A DNA stretch of 20,525 nt. Source: CAVALG01 sp963630555. GTDB taxonomy: Bacteria; Bacillota; Clostridia; Oscillospirales; Acutalibacteraceae. The translations under genes were made by a program, and so were the position numbers. The DNA lies in NCBI GenBank assembly GCA_963630555.1, contig CAVGND010000031.1:1-20525 (forward strand), written 5' to 3'. The notes under the pieces are model-generated. The model saw nothing but the letters and a program-made list of their open reading frames with translations, did no database searches and was not told the origin of the DNA. This document shows positions 7,887-16,235 of this stretch, one piece after another. The stretch's first letter is position 1. Every line of letters begins with the position of its first letter.

Positions 7887-9739
7887 CCCTTTTCAACCTC
7901 ATTTTCCAGTACTTTTTTTATTATTGACACACGGTCAAGACCGTATTTTTTGCGGGCGGAAGAAATAGAAGATTGCGGAACAAAATCGCTTATTGCGGAA
8001 AGGTGCGTACGCCCCAAAAATCCCGCAACAGACAGTTCGGCAAGCAACTTTTCGCCTACGCCGCCGCTTTTTTCGCCTTCCTCAAATATATATATACTCC
8101 CGAACTCCGAAAGTCTGCCGAGCAGTTCGCTGCCCATGTTATCAATTCTGTTTAATTTAACGACCGCTGCTTCAATACCGCTTTTGGCAAGTTCAATCCG
8201 AGCCGCCATAAGCTCCGCTGTCAGCGTACCGTAAGACACAAGCGCCGTGCTGCCGTTTCCGATTACATCAAAATTCTTGCCGGTGGGGTTATATTCCCGC
8301 AATACTTCGGGTTCGCTGCCGCGCGGATACCTGATTGCGGCAACGCCTTTGGGCGATTCAAGCCGTTTTGCAAGCATATATTCAAGTTCACTGTAAGATG
8401 CAGGTGCATATATTTTTACCCCCGGTATAGAGGACAAAAGCGGAACATCATATAGCCCCTGATGAGTTTCCCCGTCATCACCCACTACGCCGGCACGGTC
8501 AATGCACAGCGTTACAGGCAATTCCGCAATAGCCGCGTCGCTCAATATCTGGTCATAACTACGCTGTAAAAAAGAAGAATACACCGCAAAAACAGGTTTC
8601 ATTCCGCCCTTGGCAAGCCCTGCCGAGAAGGTTGCGGCGTGTTGTTCCGCTATTCCGACATCAAAACTCCGGGCGGGAAATTTCCTGAAAAATTGCGAAA
8701 GTCCCGTACCGTCCTGCATGGCAGCCGTAACGGCACAAACAGCGTCATCCTCCTCGGCAAGTTTTATAAGTGCCTTGCCGAATACGGCGGAAAATCCGCC
8801 GTGCGGCGGCTTTACCCCCTCTTTAACATCAAAGGGCGAAACTCCGTGATAGATACCCGGGGATTGCTCCGCCTTTTCGTATCCTTTGCCTTTTTTGGTA
8901 ACTATATGAATAACGCAGGATGAACGGATCTGTTTAGCGGAATCCAACGCTTCGGAAAGTTGTGTTAAATTGTGCCCGTCTATGGGGCCTAAATACGAAA
9001 AGCCGAGCGATTCAAAAATATTATGGCTGTAAAAAAGTTTTTTGAAGAATTTTTTTATGTTGTAAATAATCGCATACAACAAATTTCCGATAATCGGAAT
9101 TTTGCTGAGCGTCAGTTCGGTACGGCGCTTTAAGCGGTGGTACTGCGGATCAATTCTTATAAGTCTTAAATGCCGCGAAAGCGAGCCGACATTTTTGGAA
9201 ATAGACATTGTATTATCATTAAGCACAATAACAACTTTGGTCTTGTCTTTACCTATGCTGTTAAGCGCCTCATACGCCATTCCGCCCGTAAGTGCCCCGT
9301 CGCCTATTACCGCCACGGTGTCCCCTTTTATTCCGTTAAGCGACTTTGCCTTTGCAATACCGTAAGCCGACGAAAGCGACGAACTGCTGTGACCCGTGAC
9401 CACGGGGTCATACCGACTCTCGCTCGGGCGCATAAAGCCGGACATTCCGTTTTCTTTTCTTAAAGTGTCAAACTCGGGATAGCGTCCCGTAAGCAATTTA
9501 TGTGTGTAGCATTGATGCCCGACATCAAAAATAATATCGTCATTTTTGTGACAAAATGCTTTTTCAAGTGCAACGGTAAGTTCAACCGTTCCTAAATTAG
9601 AGGCAAGGTGTCCGCCGTTTTTCGACACAACGGTAAGAATTTTATCACGAATTTCGCCGCATAGAACCGTCAATTCATCATCACTTAAATTATTCAGTTG
9701 TGCAGGATCTTCAATTTTCCCTAAAAATTTATAATTCAA
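7883..9739 (-). CDS. dxs: 1-deoxy-D-xylulose-5-phosphate synthase
   Basis: This 618-residue thiamine-diphosphate enzyme condenses pyruvate with glyceraldehyde 3-phosphate, the entry step of the MEP isoprenoid pathway. Visible motifs include HLASNLG (44-50), FDVGHQCYTHKLLTGR (71-86), the TPP site GDGALTGG (146-153) with LNDN (173-176), the catalytic GIAEQHA (362-368, Glu365) and DRAGVVGDDGETHQG (414-428). The start is a TTG at 9739: a TGA stop directly precedes it in frame, and the residues after it match family N-termini. An AAAAGG lies 11 bases upstream. It follows ispA by 27 bases and overlaps tlyA, so isoprenoid precursor and prenyl chain synthesis are co-expressed. Confidence 0.97.
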   Translation of the reverse strand: MNYKFLGKIEDPAQLNNLSDDELTVLCGEIRDKILTVVSKNGGHLASNLGTVELTVALEKAFCHKNDDIIFDVGHQCYTHKLLTGRYPEFDTLRKENGMSGFMRPSESRYDPVVTGHSSSSLSSAYGIAKAKSLNGIKGDTVAVIGDGALTGGMAYEALNSIGKDKTKVVIVLNDNTMSISKNVGSLSRHLRLIRIDPQYHRLKRRTELTLSKIPIIGNLLYAIIYNIKKFFKKLFYSHNIFESLGFSYLGPIDGHNLTQLSEALDSAKQIRSSCVIHIVTKKGKGYEKAEQSPGIYHGVSPFDVKEGVKPPHGGFSAVFGKALIKLAEEDDAVCAVTAAMQDGTGLSQFFRKFPARSFDVGIAEQHAATFSAGLAKGGMKPVFAVYSSFLQRSYDQILSDAAIAELPVTLCIDRAGVVGDDGETHQGLYDVPLLSSIPGVKIYAPASYSELEYMLAKRLESPKGVAAIRYPRGSEPEVLREYNPTGKNFDVIGNGSTALVSYGTLTAELMAARIELAKSGIEAAVVKLNRIDNMGSELLGRLSEFGSIYIFEEGEKSGGVGEKLLAELSVAGFLGRTHLSAISDFVPQSSISSARKKYGLDRVSIIKKVLENEVEKG

Positions 9740-9766
9740 TCAAACGCACGCCTTTTACTTCTAAAT

Positions 9767-10639
9767 TCAGAATTTCCTGTCAATCAGATTGTCTGCCAAT
9801 AAACGCAATTCATTTGCCTTTTCGCCAAACGGCGCAAGTGCAGACTTAGCCTTTTCGGTAAGTTCGCAAACTTTTTGTTTTGAGGCTTCCGCCCCCGTAT
9901 GAAAAAGATAGGTTGATTTGTGATTTTCCGTGTCGCTGCCTATCGGTTTGCCGAGAACTTCGGCGCTTCCGGTAGCGTCCAGGATATCGTCCTGTATCTG
10001 AAAAGCAAGACCGAGAGCGTACGCAAACTCGGAGGCTGCGCTGACTTTTCCGTCGTCCGCCCCGGCAAGTATGCAGCCTATCTCAGCCGCCGCACTGATA
10101 AGTGCTCCGGTTTTCATTTTATACATTGCAATCACGGTTTCAAGCGGAGCGTCTTTGCCCTCAATTTTAAGGTCGATTTCCTGTCCGCCTATCATACCGT
10201 AAATGCCTGCCCTTTGTGCCAAAATACCTATTGCTTTAACAATTGCCGCCGGTTCTATCCCTTCTGCCGACGCTGCGGTTTCAAAGGCATAGGTCAGCAA
10301 TCCGTCGCCCGCAAGCAGTGCGTTCGTTTCGCCGAAGGCTATATGGCAAGCGGGTTTTCCGCGGCGCATATCGTCATTATCCATACAGGGCAGATCGTCG
10401 TGTATAAGCGAATATGTATGTATCATTTCAAGGGCGCAGGCAAAATCGGTCGCACCTGCCGAACTGCCGCCGCACATCCTGTAAAATTCAAGCAAAATTG
10501 CGGGGCGCAAGCGTTTTCCACCTATTTCGGCGCTATACTCCATTGCGTCGGCAACCGCAGTGTATTCCCCGCTTTTATGGCACAACAGTTCCGATAAGCG
10601 GCTGTTGATTTCTTTTACAAGTTCGTCAAAATGTTTCAT
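9767..10639 (-). CDS. ispA: Polyprenyl (farnesyl/geranyl) diphosphate synthase
   Basis: The 290-residue class I trans-prenyltransferase condenses IPP with allylic diphosphates to make C15 (possibly C10 or C20) products for quinone and undecaprenyl carrier synthesis. GGKRLRP (40-46) binds IPP. The first aspartate-rich motif DDLPCMDNDD (81-90) has the bacterial two-residue insertion, the second is DDILD (217-221), and KMKTGALI (174-181) follows the family pattern. Tyr76, five residues before the first motif, is bulkier than expected for long-chain products, consistent with a short-chain synthase. The ATG at 10639 overlaps the xseB stop by one base (TAATG), giving coupled translation. Confidence 0.95.
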   Translation of the reverse strand: MKHFDELVKEINSRLSELLCHKSGEYTAVADAMEYSAEIGGKRLRPAILLEFYRMCGGSSAGATDFACALEMIHTYSLIHDDLPCMDNDDMRRGKPACHIAFGETNALLAGDGLLTYAFETAASAEGIEPAAIVKAIGILAQRAGIYGMIGGQEIDLKIEGKDAPLETVIAMYKMKTGALISAAAEIGCILAGADDGKVSAASEFAYALGLAFQIQDDILDATGSAEVLGKPIGSDTENHKSTYLFHTGAEASKQKVCELTEKAKSALAPFGEKANELRLLADNLIDRKF

Positions 10640-10842
10640 TAACCGTCCACCTCGTCAACCGTTGTCAGTTTAAGCATCGCCTTGTCGGCATCTTTTAATT
10701 TTTTATCGCAAATCGCCGAAAGTTCCACGCCTTTTTTAAACAATTCAATCGAATTTTCAAGCGTGCAATCTCCGTTTTCCAGTGTTTTAACTATGTTTTC
10801 AAGTTCCGTTACGGCTTCTTCAAAAGAAATTTTTTCAGACAT
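10639..10842 (-). CDS. xseB: Exonuclease VII small subunit
   Basis: This 67-residue helical protein is the small subunit of exonuclease VII, several copies of which assemble on each XseA to degrade single-stranded DNA from both ends. The core pattern FEEAVTELENIVKTLENGD followed by LENSIELFKKGVEL is characteristic. The ATG at 10842 has GAGGG upstream; a GTG three codons earlier does not. It begins eight bases inside the 3' end of xseA and ends one base inside ispA, so all three are likely translated in series. Confidence 0.94.
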   Translation of the reverse strand: MSEKISFEEAVTELENIVKTLENGDCTLENSIELFKKGVELSAICDKKLKDADKAMLKLTTVDEVDG

Positions 10843-12070
10843 TGCTATCACCCTCGCTCATTCTTACGGTATCTACCGTACAATCAACACAGCCGTCAGG
10901 CAATGTTACGATCAATTTATCACCCTGTGCAACGCCTGCGGCGGAAAAAAGAGGTCTGCCGCCGACGCTGACTGCGGAAAATCCCCGTGCCATAACCGAA
11001 AGCGGACTTAGCGCGTTTAACTTTGCCGCAAGGTTTGAAAGTTGCTTTTTACGGTTTTCGGTTTGCTGCGTAAACGCCGCCGCAAGTTTCTCGTTTGCGC
11101 GTGACAGGCGTTCTTTAGGTTGCTGCAAAACAAAATCTTTATCCGTAAGGCACGGCCGCAGCCGCAGTGCGTCAAGCCGTTTTTCAGCCTTTAAAACTGC
11201 TGTTCCCTGCGCCCTTTTTAAGCGTACTTTTGCCGAAAACAGCCTTTCAGCCATTTCGGCAATATCGGGCACTGCCAATTCCGCGGCAGCTGACGGAGTA
11301 GGCGCACGCATATCAGCGGTTAAATCACAAAGCGAATAATCGGTTTCATGACCGACAGCCGAAATTACGGGAACGGGCATATGCGCCACAGTTCTTGCAA
11401 GTGTTTCATCATTAAATGCGGCAAGGTCTTCAGCCGAGCCGCCGCCGCGACCGATTATAACGGTATCTATACGGCAGCCCATTTTAACCATATCCGAAAG
11501 CCGCAGCAACATGGCGTTTATTTCGGCTGCAGCAGTATCGCCCTGAACGGTTACGGGGCAAACCATAAGTTCACAAAGCGGATACCGTCTGCCCACGATG
11601 TTTATTATATCCCTGAGTGCAGCACCGCTGCCCGAAGTTACCGCCGCTATCCTTTGCGGATATTTGGGTATCGGGCGTTTGCGCGACAGGTCTAAAAGTC
11701 CTTCTTTGGCAAGCCTTTCCTTTATTTGACTGAGCGCCAAAGCGGCTGAACCCAAACCGTCGGGCTGCATATCCGCTGCATAAAATTGATACACACCGTC
11801 ACGCTCATAAAGTGAGACCCTGCCTCGGCAGATAACACGCAAACCGTCCTGCGGTGCGAACTTAAGCCGGTCTGCCGATGATTTAAACATAACACATTTG
11901 ATTGCCGCCGATTCATCACTCAGTGAAAAATACAAATGTCCGCTGTAAGCGTTTCGGCGGAAATTTGTGATTTCCCCCGACAGAAATATTCCCGACAGGT
12001 TAGCATCGCCTTCCAGTGACATTTTGACATACTTATTCAATTGGGTAACGGTCATAACAAAATCATTCAT
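10835..12070 (-). CDS. xseA: Exonuclease VII large subunit
   Basis: The 411-residue catalytic subunit of exonuclease VII has an N-terminal OB-fold that binds single-stranded DNA (about 7-105, with LSGEITNFRR and YSGHLYFSL). The catalytic domain follows: VTSGSGAALRDI (144-155), GRGGGSAEDLAAFN (207-220), SAVGHETD (237-244) and RAPTPSAAAE (255-264). A coiled-coil segment runs from about 275 to 360 and a C-terminal segment contains LSPLSVMARGFS. The ATG at 12070 directly abuts the stop of the preceding TsaD-like gene (TAGATG), with a G-rich ribosome-binding site within that gene. The pair with xseB shows the enzyme is complete here. Confidence 0.96.
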   Translation of the reverse strand: MNDFVMTVTQLNKYVKMSLEGDANLSGIFLSGEITNFRRNAYSGHLYFSLSDESAAIKCVMFKSSADRLKFAPQDGLRVICRGRVSLYERDGVYQFYAADMQPDGLGSAALALSQIKERLAKEGLLDLSRKRPIPKYPQRIAAVTSGSGAALRDIINIVGRRYPLCELMVCPVTVQGDTAAAEINAMLLRLSDMVKMGCRIDTVIIGRGGGSAEDLAAFNDETLARTVAHMPVPVISAVGHETDYSLCDLTADMRAPTPSAAAELAVPDIAEMAERLFSAKVRLKRAQGTAVLKAEKRLDALRLRPCLTDKDFVLQQPKERLSRANEKLAAAFTQQTENRKKQLSNLAAKLNALSPLSVMARGFSAVSVGGRPLFSAAGVAQGDKLIVTLPDGCVDCTVDTVRMSEGDSNV

Positions 12071-13012
12071 CTAAATGCCGCCCCCTTCTTTTATTGCCGC
12101 AAGCACCGCCGTGCCGACGGCGTTATCACCCGACAGTTCGGGGCTTGCAAAAAATATATTGTCCTGCCCCGAAATACGGCTGCGGATAACCGAATTGGCA
12201 ACTACTCCGCCCGCAAACACCACGGGGATGCCGCCGTATTCACGCCGCAGTTCTCCCACGGTTGCGACAAGCGTTTCGGCAATATACTCAAAGGCATACG
12301 CCGCCGCGTCACCCACGGGCACTCCGTTTTCTTTAAACTTTTTGCACCTGTTTTCAAGTCCGGAAATGCTGCAATATGCGCCGTTTACCGATATTTTAAC
12401 CTTTTCGGGCGGCGTCCCGTTTTCCGCAAGTCGGTCAAGTTCCGCACCGGACGGAAAGGTTAAACCGTACATCTTACCCAAACGGTCAACCGCCTGACCG
12501 ATTTTTAAATCTGTTGTACCGCCTATTATTTTGCAGCCGAACACCGTGTCCCTTTGCGGTGTTACAAGCAGTGCCTCGGTAGTTCCGCCCGAAATATGGA
12601 ATGCGATAAACTCTTTGCCCACAAGGTCAAGTTTATTTGACGACAGCAGGGCGGCGGCTATATGCCCCGCCTGATGTGAAAATTCATAGCACGGCACACC
12701 GAGCGCTGCCGCGACGCTTTTTGCCACAGCGGCACCCGCTAAAAAGCAGGGCATATAACTGCCCGCGGCATCTCTTGGACGAACCGACACACCGACAGAA
12801 TTTATACTGCCGGCAAACTGTGAAAACAGTTCCGACACTATTTCGGGTATATCCCGAATATGCAGAAAAAGCGCCTCGCTCTGGCGAAGCCCTAAACCTT
12901 TTCCCGCGTCAAGCAGCCGGCGCTTTGAGATGTATTTACCGTCCCCTTTAAAAACAGCGGCAGAGGTGCGGTAATTACTTGTATCTATTCCCAAAAACGC
13001 AGACGTTTTCAT
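12071..13012 (-). CDS. Divergent TsaD/Kae1-like paralogue (peptidase M22-type fold)
   Basis: This 313-residue protein has the ASKHA fold of TsaD (t6A tRNA modification; formerly O-sialoglycoprotein endopeptidase) but differs from true TsaD. The metal site looks intact: His113 and His117 in HQAGH, and Asp296 in SGDNAVG. Family-defining loops are altered. SGGHT appears as SGGTT (141-145), the usual ETSCDET near the start is DTSNYRT (10-16), and the DDAAGEAFDK segment reads TDLKIGQAVDR (167-177). FAGGVVANS (266-274) keeps the nucleotide-binding pattern. The ATG at 13012 overlaps the nusB stop as ATGA. Proteins of this kind, usually labelled peptidase M22, occur between nusB and xseA in many clostridia as I recall. 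A role in t6A synthesis should not be assumed; a true TsaD is probably encoded elsewhere. Confidence 0.82.
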   Translation of the reverse strand: MKTSAFLGIDTSNYRTSAAVFKGDGKYISKRRLLDAGKGLGLRQSEALFLHIRDIPEIVSELFSQFAGSINSVGVSVRPRDAAGSYMPCFLAGAAVAKSVAAALGVPCYEFSHQAGHIAAALLSSNKLDLVGKEFIAFHISGGTTEALLVTPQRDTVFGCKIIGGTTDLKIGQAVDRLGKMYGLTFPSGAELDRLAENGTPPEKVKISVNGAYCSISGLENRCKKFKENGVPVGDAAAYAFEYIAETLVATVGELRREYGGIPVVFAGGVVANSVIRSRISGQDNIFFASPELSGDNAVGTAVLAAIKEGGGI

Positions 13013-13404
13013 TCCTTGCCCCTTGTCACCGTTCCGAGAATGCCGTTGACATACGAAGACTCCTCCGATGTTGCGAATTTTTTGCAAAGTTCGACCGCTT
13101 CATTTATCGCGGCACTGTCCGGTATATCGTCGGCAAACAATATCTCATACACACAAAGGCGCATGACGGCAAGGCAGACTTTGGATATCCTTGATATCGT
13201 CCAGCCTTTTAAATTATCCGATATACGTGCGTCAATTTCCTCTAAATTATCAAAAACGCCGTTCACCGTTTTAATTATGTATTCGTCATCCTTAAAATCT
13301 CTTGCATCCTTCGCATTTTCGAGTATATCTTCAACCGAAAGTCCGTTAATACTTTTTTCGAATATTATTATAAAAGACTGTTCTCTTGCCTCTCGTCTTG
13401 TCAT
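13009..13404 (-). CDS. nusB: Transcription antitermination factor NusB
   Basis: NusB binds boxA RNA with NusE (ribosomal protein S10) and supports antitermination, mainly of rRNA operons. The 131-residue all-helical protein shows the family start TRREAREQSFIIIFE, a central KGWTISRISKVCLAVMRLCVYEI and the C-terminal AINEAVELCKKFATSEESSYVNGILG. The ATG at 13404 is preceded by AAAGGGAAG. It is the first gene of the ten-gene run, about 64 bases from the -10 of its promoter, and its stop overlaps the TsaD-like gene by four bases. Confidence 0.96.
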   Translation of the reverse strand: MTRREAREQSFIIIFEKSINGLSVEDILENAKDARDFKDDEYIIKTVNGVFDNLEEIDARISDNLKGWTISRISKVCLAVMRLCVYEILFADDIPDSAAINEAVELCKKFATSEESSYVNGILGTVTRGKE

Positions 13405-13468
13405 AAAGCACTTCCCTTTACATTTGCACGGTTATTACCTTGCCGTTCAATCGCATAATTCTTTGTAT

Positions 13469-13497
13469 ATTATACATTATATACATTAATATTGCAA
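13469..13497 (-). promoter_or_regulatory. Promoter of the nusB-recN operon
   Basis: In the 98-base gap between rmuC and nusB, the minus strand carries TTGCAA (13492-13497), a 17-bp spacer and a consensus TATAAT (13469-13474). The expected start near 13462 gives a leader of about 58 bases. No terminator separates it from rmuC, so read-through from upstream is also possible. Confidence 0.75.
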
Positions 13498-13502
13498 GCA
13501 AA

Positions 13503-14774
13503 TTAAATTTGTTCGTTTTCAGCCGCATCAAGTTCAAGCATCGTCTTGCTTTCGTCGGTATCTATCTGTTCCACCGTTTTAAGTTTTTTTAGGATTATAC
13601 CGTTGCGTTTTTGGGCACTTTCGATGGTATTCCCCGCCTCGTCAATTTTCTTTTTAACCTTGGCAAGCACTGTTTCAAACTCACCATACTGCGACTTGAC
13701 CGCACCGAGCAGTTTCCAGACTTCAGAGGCACGTTTGTCTATGGCGATTGTTCTGAAACCCATTTGCAGGGTGTTCAAAAATGCCGTTACCGTGGTCGGC
13801 CCCGCTATCATAATATGATACTTGCTCTGCATTTCTTCGGCAAGTCCCGGGCGGCGCAGCACCTCGGCATACAGTCCTTCGGTAGGCAGGAACATTACGG
13901 CAAAATCGGTGGTTTTCGGAACTTCGATATACAGTTTGGCGATAGTTTCAGCCTGTTTTTTCACGGTACGTTCAAGTGCTTTTACGCATTCCTCGACCGC
14001 GGTGCTGTCGGCTCTTTCGGCGGCGTCGCACAGTCTTATATAATCTTCCTGCGGAAATTTCGAGTCTATCGGCAGCCAGACAAATGTGCCGTCACGGTCG
14101 CGCGACGGGATTTTAACGGCATACTCTACCCTTTCGGAATTGTTTTTAACCGAAACATTGCGTTCAAACGTATCGGGCGGCAGGGTCTGTTCCAAAATAT
14201 TTGCGAGTTGGACTTCAGCCCATGTCCCCCTCGCTTTCACATTGGTAAGTACCCTTTGCAAATCCCCCACATCGCCTGCTATTTTTTTCATTTCCCCTAC
14301 GGATTCATGAACGGCTTTTAACTGCTCACCGACCGTTTGAAAACTTGAATCAAGCCGCTTTGTTAATGTTGATGTAAGTTTTTCATCAACCGTTTCTCTC
14401 ATTAAATCAAGTTTTTGTTCATTGCTTTTTTGCAGACTTTCAATGTTTTTTTGCAAAGTATCGTTAATATTTTCGCTCTGTCTTGACAAATTAGCAAAGA
14501 GCCGATCCTGCATTTCGTTCTGATTTTTCAAATTCTCGCTGCCCTGCTTAATCAGCATTTCACGGGTCGCCGCATTGTCGGTATTTATTTTTTCGCCGAT
14601 GGCACGTACTTCGCGTGCGTTTTCGTTTCTGACACGCGCAAATTCATCACGCAGCCTTTCTTCGCTTTCCTTCAGTTTTTCTGCGGTTTTGTCATCCGAT
14701 TTCGGCTTTTTTAACAAAAGTGCCGAAAGCAGTATTATCACCGCAACTAAAAGCCCTGCCACAATATAATCCAT
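13503..14774 (-). CDS. rmuC: DNA recombination protein RmuC
   Basis: RmuC family proteins limit recombination at inverted repeats and have a PD-(D/E)XK nuclease-related core. The 423-residue protein begins with a single hydrophobic membrane anchor (about 3-22, rich in Val, Ile and Leu). A long charged coiled coil (about 28-165, many Lys, Glu and Asn) follows, then the RmuC core, where RGTWAEVQLANILEQTLPP, WLPIDSKFPQEDY and FAVMFLPTEGLYAEV are the recognisable blocks. The ATG at 14774 has AGAAAGGA upstream. It lies 29 bases after the RsmF-like gene and is probably co-transcribed with it. The nuclease activity and substrate are inferred from the family. Confidence 0.94.
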   Translation of the reverse strand: MDYIVAGLLVAVIILLSALLLKKPKSDDKTAEKLKESEERLRDEFARVRNENAREVRAIGEKINTDNAATREMLIKQGSENLKNQNEMQDRLFANLSRQSENINDTLQKNIESLQKSNEQKLDLMRETVDEKLTSTLTKRLDSSFQTVGEQLKAVHESVGEMKKIAGDVGDLQRVLTNVKARGTWAEVQLANILEQTLPPDTFERNVSVKNNSERVEYAVKIPSRDRDGTFVWLPIDSKFPQEDYIRLCDAAERADSTAVEECVKALERTVKKQAETIAKLYIEVPKTTDFAVMFLPTEGLYAEVLRRPGLAEEMQSKYHIMIAGPTTVTAFLNTLQMGFRTIAIDKRASEVWKLLGAVKSQYGEFETVLAKVKKKIDEAGNTIESAQKRNGIILKKLKTVEQIDTDESKTMLELDAAENEQI

Positions 14775-14803
14775 TTTTCTTTTCCTTTCTCTGCCGCCGG
14801 AAT

Positions 14804-16165
14804 TTAAAGCGTCCGCAGTCCCTTGGGATAATGGTTTTTAAGCCGTCCGCCCGATGCTTTGCCGAACCCTGTCGGTACACCGTCTACAGTTACGGAAACA
14901 TACCCTTTTAAAGTTTCCGCACATGCGATTTCTTCACCGTGCAGGAATTTTTCGGTATCGGGGTTATCAAGCGTAAGTTCCACTGTTCTTTCGGGTCTGT
15001 GCCCGACCGCCGTAAACAGTGCGTGCGACGGGACGAACCTGCCCTTTTGAACCTGCCCCGCAAGCACTCCCGCCCTTACGACGGGAACTCCGTCAAGCAA
15101 AGGCGTGTGCGGCTTTATAAACACCCTGTCGCCCGCACTTATAAAGCTGTACCTTTGGCAATTTATTTCCGACAAAAAGCACTCCGAATAAAAATTTTCA
15201 AATATCTTTACCTGCTCGGTCGGACTGCTTATATCCGATATAATACCACGGTGTGAGTCCCTATAATCACCCATATCCGATTTTTTACGCATTAGGGCTA
15301 CAAAATGGCCCTCACCGCCGTCGGCAATAAATATACGGCGTGCAAATTCAATTCCCGCGGTATTCGGCGCAAATTGCGGAAACGCCGCCCTGCCGAACGG
15401 CTTTTCTATCGGTATAAGTTCAAAATCCGGACACTGCCTTAAAAACTCGGCAATTACACCCTCATTTTCTTCGGGGGCGTAAGTACAGGTGCTGTAACAT
15501 AATTTACCGCCCGGTTTTACCGCACCTGACGCCGAAAGTAAAATTGAAAGTTGACGCTTTGCACAAGTTTCGATATTTTGCGGCGACCATTCGCCGAGAA
15601 TTGAGGGAAACTTGCGTATCATACCTTCGCCGGAACACGGTGCGTCCACCAATACGCAATCGAAAAAATTTATAAATTTATCGGTAATCGCGGCGACATC
15701 ACCGTTTGTTATAACGCAGTTGGGTATTCCCATGCGCTCAATGTTTGAAACAAGTGCGGGAACACGTGACGAAACATATTCGTTTGAAACAAGCAGCCCA
15801 TCGCCGCCCAAAGCAGCCGCTATCTGTGTGGATTTTCCGCCGGGTGCGGCACATAGGTCAAGTACACGGTCACCGCAGTGCACGCCAAGTGCAGTCACCG
15901 CCGACATTGCGCTCGGTTCCTGTAAATAAAATGCACCTGCGTGGTGAAGCGGATGATTACCCGATATTTCTTCGTTTATATAAAACCCGTCGTCACAAAA
16001 CGGGACAGACTTTAAATTATCGAAAGTTTTTAAAATTAAATCATGCGGCGCTTTAAGAGTGTTTACCCTTAAACCTTTAAAGGGCGTTTCGCACAATTTA
16101 TCAAAATACATTTCATCGCCGGTGAGCAATTTCATACGGCGGCGAAATTCGGTTGGAATGTTCAT
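14804..16165 (-). CDS. RsmF-like 16S rRNA m5C methyltransferase (RsmB/NOP family)
   Basis: The 453-residue protein is a NOL1/NOP2/Sun family cytosine-5 RNA methyltransferase. The SAM-binding segment VLDLCAAPGGKS is at 101-112. The two catalytic-cycle cysteines are present: Cys177 in DAPCSGEG and Cys227 in YSTCTYAPEENE. The roughly 150 residues after the catalytic domain (ending GKASGGRLKNHYPKGLRTL) form a PUA-like C-terminal extension, as in E. coli RsmF (479 aa), which modifies C1407 of 16S rRNA; the exact target here is inferred. The ATG at 16165 follows GGAG by six bases; the longer frame to 16216 has no ribosome-binding site. It is divergent from the Gln/Asn-rich mini-gene, with 70 bases between the starts. 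Confidence 0.92.
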   Translation of the reverse strand: MNIPTEFRRRMKLLTGDEMYFDKLCETPFKGLRVNTLKAPHDLILKTFDNLKSVPFCDDGFYINEEISGNHPLHHAGAFYLQEPSAMSAVTALGVHCGDRVLDLCAAPGGKSTQIAAALGGDGLLVSNEYVSSRVPALVSNIERMGIPNCVITNGDVAAITDKFINFFDCVLVDAPCSGEGMIRKFPSILGEWSPQNIETCAKRQLSILLSASGAVKPGGKLCYSTCTYAPEENEGVIAEFLRQCPDFELIPIEKPFGRAAFPQFAPNTAGIEFARRIFIADGGEGHFVALMRKKSDMGDYRDSHRGIISDISSPTEQVKIFENFYSECFLSEINCQRYSFISAGDRVFIKPHTPLLDGVPVVRAGVLAGQVQKGRFVPSHALFTAVGHRPERTVELTLDNPDTEKFLHGEEIACAETLKGYVSVTVDGVPTGFGKASGGRLKNHYPKGLRTL

Positions 16166-16235
16166 ATGTATCTCCGAAAAAGTATATTTTTTTCGCACAG
16201 GGAAAAAATAATGCAAAGGAAGAAGGTGAATTATT

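Noticed and set aside
13611..14321. 236-codon plus-strand frame antisense to rmuC
   Set aside because: It is a shadow of the rmuC coding sequence, with no recognisable motif or start signal.
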